DNA of 12,500 nucleotides from Trachelipus rathkii. Its lineage: Eukaryota > Arthropoda > Malacostraca > Isopoda > Trachelipodidae. Location: the NCBI GenBank assembly GCA_015478945.1, contig JABUQX010086792.1, positions 1 to 12,500 on the forward strand. Direction: 5' to 3'. The notes under the pieces are model-generated. The model was not told the origin of the DNA, made no database searches, and saw only the letters and a list, made by a program, of their open reading frames with translations. The translations under genes and the position numbers were made by a program. Shown here piece after piece: positions 9,901 through 12,500 of this stretch (the first letter of the stretch is position 1; every line of letters begins with the position of its first letter).

Positions 9901-10395
9901 GCTGTAACATTTATGCCCATAAAGTCACTTCTGAGTTACTGCATACTTTCAAGTTGTCTCGCAGAAAACTGAAGTACCTCACTAGGAATAAACTGCCGCC
10001 ATTTTTTAAGCCTTTCATAATCCGTAATAATCCTGCCTACAAAACTAAATAATTCTCTTTGAAAGTGAACGATCCAAATTATTATTACCGAAATTCGTAG
10101 CCGTTCGTCAGAGCCTGAATAGAAGGAAAAGTCATCTTGCGCGATGCTTTTCAGTTTTTATATCACTTTAATTTTGATAGGATTGATGTATCACGTCGGA
10201 GCATTCTGTATGTACTTTAAACACACCAGTAGGCATGAGGGTTTGAAAAGTTTCATGAATTATTATCATCACTTTGTTTTGCTCCTCGTGAGCTCATCCC
10301 AACGTGAATGCCTTGAATGCTGCTAAGTGCGACATAAAGACGTACTCGTCGCAAAGCAATATTAGAAGCACTAAACGCAGGTTTCTTCTTCTCAT
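6974..10395 (-). pseudogene. Large decayed gene of an uncharacterised invertebrate protein family
   Basis: Reading the minus strand from 10395 to 6974 and changing frame as needed gives more than 1,100 codons of ordinary protein sequence. Clear blocks in order: FKVHTECSDVIHQ (near 10200); DDFSFYSGSDERLRIS and KKWRQFIPSEVLQF (10157-9939); PETEARYHQVCRCH (9910-9827), a Cys/His-rich block; TNESSQDSQLSVSELLVEQL (9708-9619); HSRHLKNKLLRWFGDNI (frame 9623-9423); GNDLKQVSIGQAVMQAC (9244-9143); HRDFGSRFLIDELCSLGFSV (9221-9048); DNVDHN (8963-8946), then one extra base, then NTFHGM (8923-8906); TPIINTLISVAWW (8533-8402); GLHELIAFLGVIG (8398-8282); FADVHAENF (8279-8229); TDMYIEQKPLMKC (7560-7474); and a clean 58-codon end, with SAQENADIIGRTF, stopping at TAG 6976-6974. 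The combination of SIGQAVMQA, DNVDHN..NTFHGM and the HE.IAFLG block matches a long uncharacterised protein family I recall from many invertebrate genomes, usually multicopy and without a known function. The Cys/His block and copy number suggest a mobile-element origin, which is inference. There are roughly 20 frameshifts and a dozen stops. The ATG at 10395 is a candidate start only. The C-terminus seems shorter than in relatives. Confidence 0.75.
9423..9623 (-). pseudogene. Longest intact frame of the large pseudogene
   Basis: This 66-codon frame is the only piece of the large pseudogene that starts at ATG and stays open for more than 60 codons. Its ATG is not a real start. Immediately upstream, in another frame, runs a coding segment ending SELLVEQLNA (stop at 9618-9616), and the two join across a frameshift. 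The piece is basic (PERKW, HSRHLKNKLLRW) and lies between the N-terminal Cys/His block and the SIGQAVMQA block. After it the coding signal shifts to a frame containing HEEKFKPLIKSAAKLRTC (9469-9374). Confidence 0.65.
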
Positions 10396-11205
10396 TTTTG
10401 TTATGATTATTTCCTCACAACAAAACAAAGAGTTACGCAAGACGCTGAATGCAGGAGTTAATAAAGAAAACGCAAATTAGTCCTCGGCGCAGACATCAGG
10501 TAAAAGTTGTAAAATGTACAGCATACTTTAAGTATTTTATTAAGGTGCAAATACACGGGTATGTTTGTGTGACAATTTTTTTTATATTTTCCCCTTACTT
10601 CATCTTAGTAAACATTTTACTTTTAAACACCAGTAATTGTATTCTTTTCCATCATGAAATTTACTGTAATTTGATACCACATTTGATTTTTTCATGATTT
10701 TTTTTTAAATTTTTTTCATGTTTTTCAAAGATGGCGCAAAAAAACGCATTTTGCGTGACAGTACGAATGTATATTTTTAGTAAGTTGATTATTTTATAAT
10801 TACATACCATTTACAACAGGAAAAATATATTTTTTGCAATTTAGCCACCACTAAAAAACACTATTTCTACTGCACTACATTTAATCTCTAGGAAAAAAAT
10901 GAAGGGATCCAATTAAAGTATAAGTGAAAGGGAGCCTTTCAAAGAGTGATACTGTTTATCTTAAACCAATAAATTATGTCCAAACTTTGTGACCTAATTT
11001 CGAAGGAGAGTTGCCACTTGCTCTAGGCAGATCTTAAAATTATACTCTTCTGATTGATAAAAATAATTTTTAAGTATATTCAAGAATAACAATCCCTATC
11101 AGTTATTGAACTTTAATCCAAAATTTAAGAAAACCGGGTAAAAAATATATATTTAAATTACTGGGCAGCCGATGAGTTTTTGAGGGTCTTGTAGCGTTTT
11201 CTAAG
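10396..11205. other. A+T-rich stretch without a gene
   Basis: I see no coding relic on either strand. The open frames at 10144-10326 (+) and 10449-10697 (+) carry no motif; the first runs antisense to the large pseudogene. A small inverted repeat, CGCAAAA (10735-10741) and TTTTGCG (10749-10755), lies next to AAGATGGCGC, which resembles a YY1-type site. The part from about 11100 to 11205 may be the 3' non-coding end of the hAT relic. Confidence 0.45.
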
Positions 11206-11446
11206 TCAGTTATGGTTATTTCTATTGTTTAAGTGTTTGATCAGATCCTCAAAATTAATCTTGTGTAACATCTCTGCTTATATGCAGCCTGTCTTGTTGC
11301 ATAGTTGTTCTGATGGAATTTTTAATATATTTCAACTTAGAAAATGAACGCTCAGCTGAGCAATTTGTGACTAATAATGCTAAAAATATACGGAAGTCAA
11401 TCTCTACATTTGGAAAGGCACACTCGATATGGTCCTCTACAATCAT
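11206..11446 (-). pseudogene. hAT transposase C-terminal dimerisation fragment (ZMYM1-like)
   Basis: The minus-strand frame 11446-11255 contains FPNVEIDFRIFLALLVTNCS, followed by AERSFSKLKYIKNSIRTTM and QQDRL. This is the signature of the hAT C-terminal dimerisation region as found in ZMYM1-like transposases, where the usual pattern is a Pro-Val-Thr-like loop, then ERSFSKLK.IKN.LR..M...RL. The family continues with a short stretch before an acidic DF.D.I helix. Here the frame stops at 11257-11255, and the missing tail, INFEDLIKHLNNR, appears in another frame ending at TGA 11208-11206, so a frameshift separates them. The catalytic core upstream is absent: a TA array begins within about 90 bases of the fragment. 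The fragment cannot be functional. Confidence 0.88.
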
Positions 11447-11534
11447 TTTAGAATCTGATTTTTACATTTTTTGCTGCACTGAACTTATGACGCATAAGGA
11501 AAAAACGCACAGCTATCTGTACATCCATTACACA

Positions 11535-11698
11535 CAAATATATATATAATAGCTATATAATATATATGAATATAATATATATCTATATATATATAGTATA
11601 TATATATATAATAAGTATAATATATAGTATATATATATATAATTCATATATATATTATAATATTATATATATATATATATAAATATATATATATAATC
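11535..11698. repeat. TA microsatellite, left flank of second TIR element
   Basis: Imperfect TA array with TATAGTATA, TAATATA and TTCATATA variants. It separates the hAT fragment from the second TIR element. Confidence 0.9.
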
Positions 11699-11699
11699 G

Positions 11700-12450
11700 T
11701 AAGGTACTTAACGCCCACACGGAAACGGGAGCTCGATAAAAAAGAAGTTTTCACAGGTAGCCGTGTTTAACGGAGTCGGAAATGAAGAAAAAAAGAAAAC
11801 CTATCAAAAACTACAATAGCTACAGGCAAAAAGAAATACATATTTGGAATCCTGGTAAAATTTTACGTAGGGAAAAATTTAAAAAAAAAAAAAATTATTG
11901 TTAATAATTATAGTAATATAGGAGAAAAAGCCTATTTTTAGACCTTTTATACGTTACTCGTTTAAAATAAATAGACTTTCTAGTATAAGTTTTGTTTTGG
12001 TTTTTTTAATTAAGAATACCCCAAGGGTATACCACAAAGACCGATAGGGCAGGAGAAGTCGGGGAGTATACTCTTCGGCCGTTACCGGGGCACTATCGGG
12101 TGAGGACTGAGTTATCCCGCCTCGCCGGCGAGGTCTTACACGGGAACCGGCCCGCTCTTTGGTACTTTGGGTCTCACGCGGGGTTTTCTCCGCCCCTCCC
12201 CTACGGGGTAATGGAAAACGTCCCCCCCCTGTGTTCCCCGTCGGCTCGAGCCCCTACATTTCCGTGTGTAATACCTTTACAATAATATATATATAAATAT
12301 TTTCGCCCCTAGAACAGGTAAAAAAAAAGAAAAAAATATAAAAAAATAATTTCGACCTAGATAACAATCTATTTATGTATCATTGATGCTACCTGTGAAA
12401 TTTTTTTCCTGATCCGAAGCTCCCGTTCCGTTGGGCGTTAAAGTAACTTA
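11700..12450. mobile_element. Second TIR element, about 751 bp, between TA arrays
   Basis: The left arm (11700-11760) and right arm (12389-12450, read as complement) share, in order, TAAGKTACTTAACGCCCA, CGGAA, CGGGAGCT and TTTCACAGGTAG, with small indels, over about 61 bases. TA abuts both ends, consistent with a TA target, but the flanks are TA-rich. TTAA also occurs in each arm near the end (TTAACGCCC), so a TTAA-targeting element with slightly longer ends is an alternative. No transposase motif is visible. A basic 40-codon frame (11782-11901, + strand, starting MKKKRKPIKNYN) is present but depends on a run of A and may be chance. The central 12014-12270 segment is strikingly G+C-rich. I cannot assign a superfamily. 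Confidence 0.7.
12014..12270. other. G+C-rich palindromic core of the second TIR element
   Basis: A G+C-rich island in A+T-rich DNA with several symmetric sequences: ATACCC/GGGTAT hairpin with a CAA loop (12016-12030); CCGATAG (12041-12047) matched by CTATCGG (12093-12099); the palindrome GAGTATACTC (12064-12073) almost exactly at the centre of that pair; and the 14-base perfect palindrome CCTCGCCGGCGAGG (12120-12133). The frame at 12100-12285 is open only because the DNA is G+C-rich. The core could be a structured RNA region, protein-binding sites or captured foreign sequence. Confidence 0.5.
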
Positions 12451-12456
12451 TTCCAT

Positions 12457-12500
12457 TAATATAATATATATATATATGATATATATATATATATATAATT
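12457..12500. repeat. TA microsatellite at the window end
   Basis: TA repeat starting just after the right arm of the second TIR element and running off the window. Confidence 0.8.

Noticed and set aside
10144..10326. 60-codon + strand open frame
   Set aside because: It overlaps the N-terminal part of the large pseudogene on the other strand and has no motif.
11313..11549. 78-codon + strand open frame
   Set aside because: It is antisense to the clear hAT signature and runs into the TA array.
12100..12285. 61-codon + strand frame in the G+C-rich core
   Set aside because: Stops are rare by composition there; the protein has no domain and the DNA is explained better by palindromes.
1..12500. 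CRISPR array, tRNA or rRNA gene, or bacterial operon
   Set aside because: No regularly spaced identical repeats, cloverleaf, conserved rRNA segment or run of genes with ribosome-binding sites was seen.

Overview
This window looks like repeat-rich nuclear DNA of an animal, most likely an invertebrate. It is very A+T-rich and carries long (TA)n microsatellites, two elements with terminal inverted repeats (TIRs), a hAT transposase relic and two decayed protein-coding relics. There is no intact gene, no bacterial-style operon and no recognisable RNA gene. A crustacean-like genome is only a guess from the microsatellite and transposon load. Apart from one short transposase relic and one pseudogene stretch, the open frames longer than 60 codons are chance products of T-rich or TA-rich sequence.

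Layout: 1-2160 is T-rich, low-complexity sequence on the + strand. 2160-2634 is more balanced and holds a G+C-rich patch with a CRE palindrome and a TATA-like box. 2635-3061 could be a solo LTR, with a TATA-like box followed by a CT tract. 3062-4010 is again T-rich. 4010-4600 is a degenerate minisatellite with a unit of about 38-42 bp, running into a CT-rich tail to 4730. 4882-5400 (minus) is a decayed coding relic that I could not identify. 5420-5914 and 6871-6961 are TA arrays on either side of a 956-bp TIR element (5915-6870), which contains what looks like the N-terminal zinc-ribbon part of a Merlin/ISXO2-like transposase.

6974-10395 (minus) is the main content: a pseudogene of more than 1,100 codons, visible only when it is read across many frameshifts. 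Its motifs (DNVDHN followed by NTFHGM, SIGQAVMQA, FGSRFLIDELCSLGFSVSYD, LHELIAFLGVIG) match a long uncharacterised protein family that I recall from many invertebrate genomes. It ends abruptly beside a TA array and may be truncated at its C-terminus. 10396-11205 has no visible gene. 11206-11446 (minus) is the C-terminal dimerisation end of a ZMYM1-like hAT transposase. A second TIR element (11700-12450) with an unusual G+C-rich palindromic core closes the window, again between two TA arrays.

Nothing here forms a working pathway. The best leads are the two decayed coding regions on the minus strand and the two TIR elements set in TA arrays.
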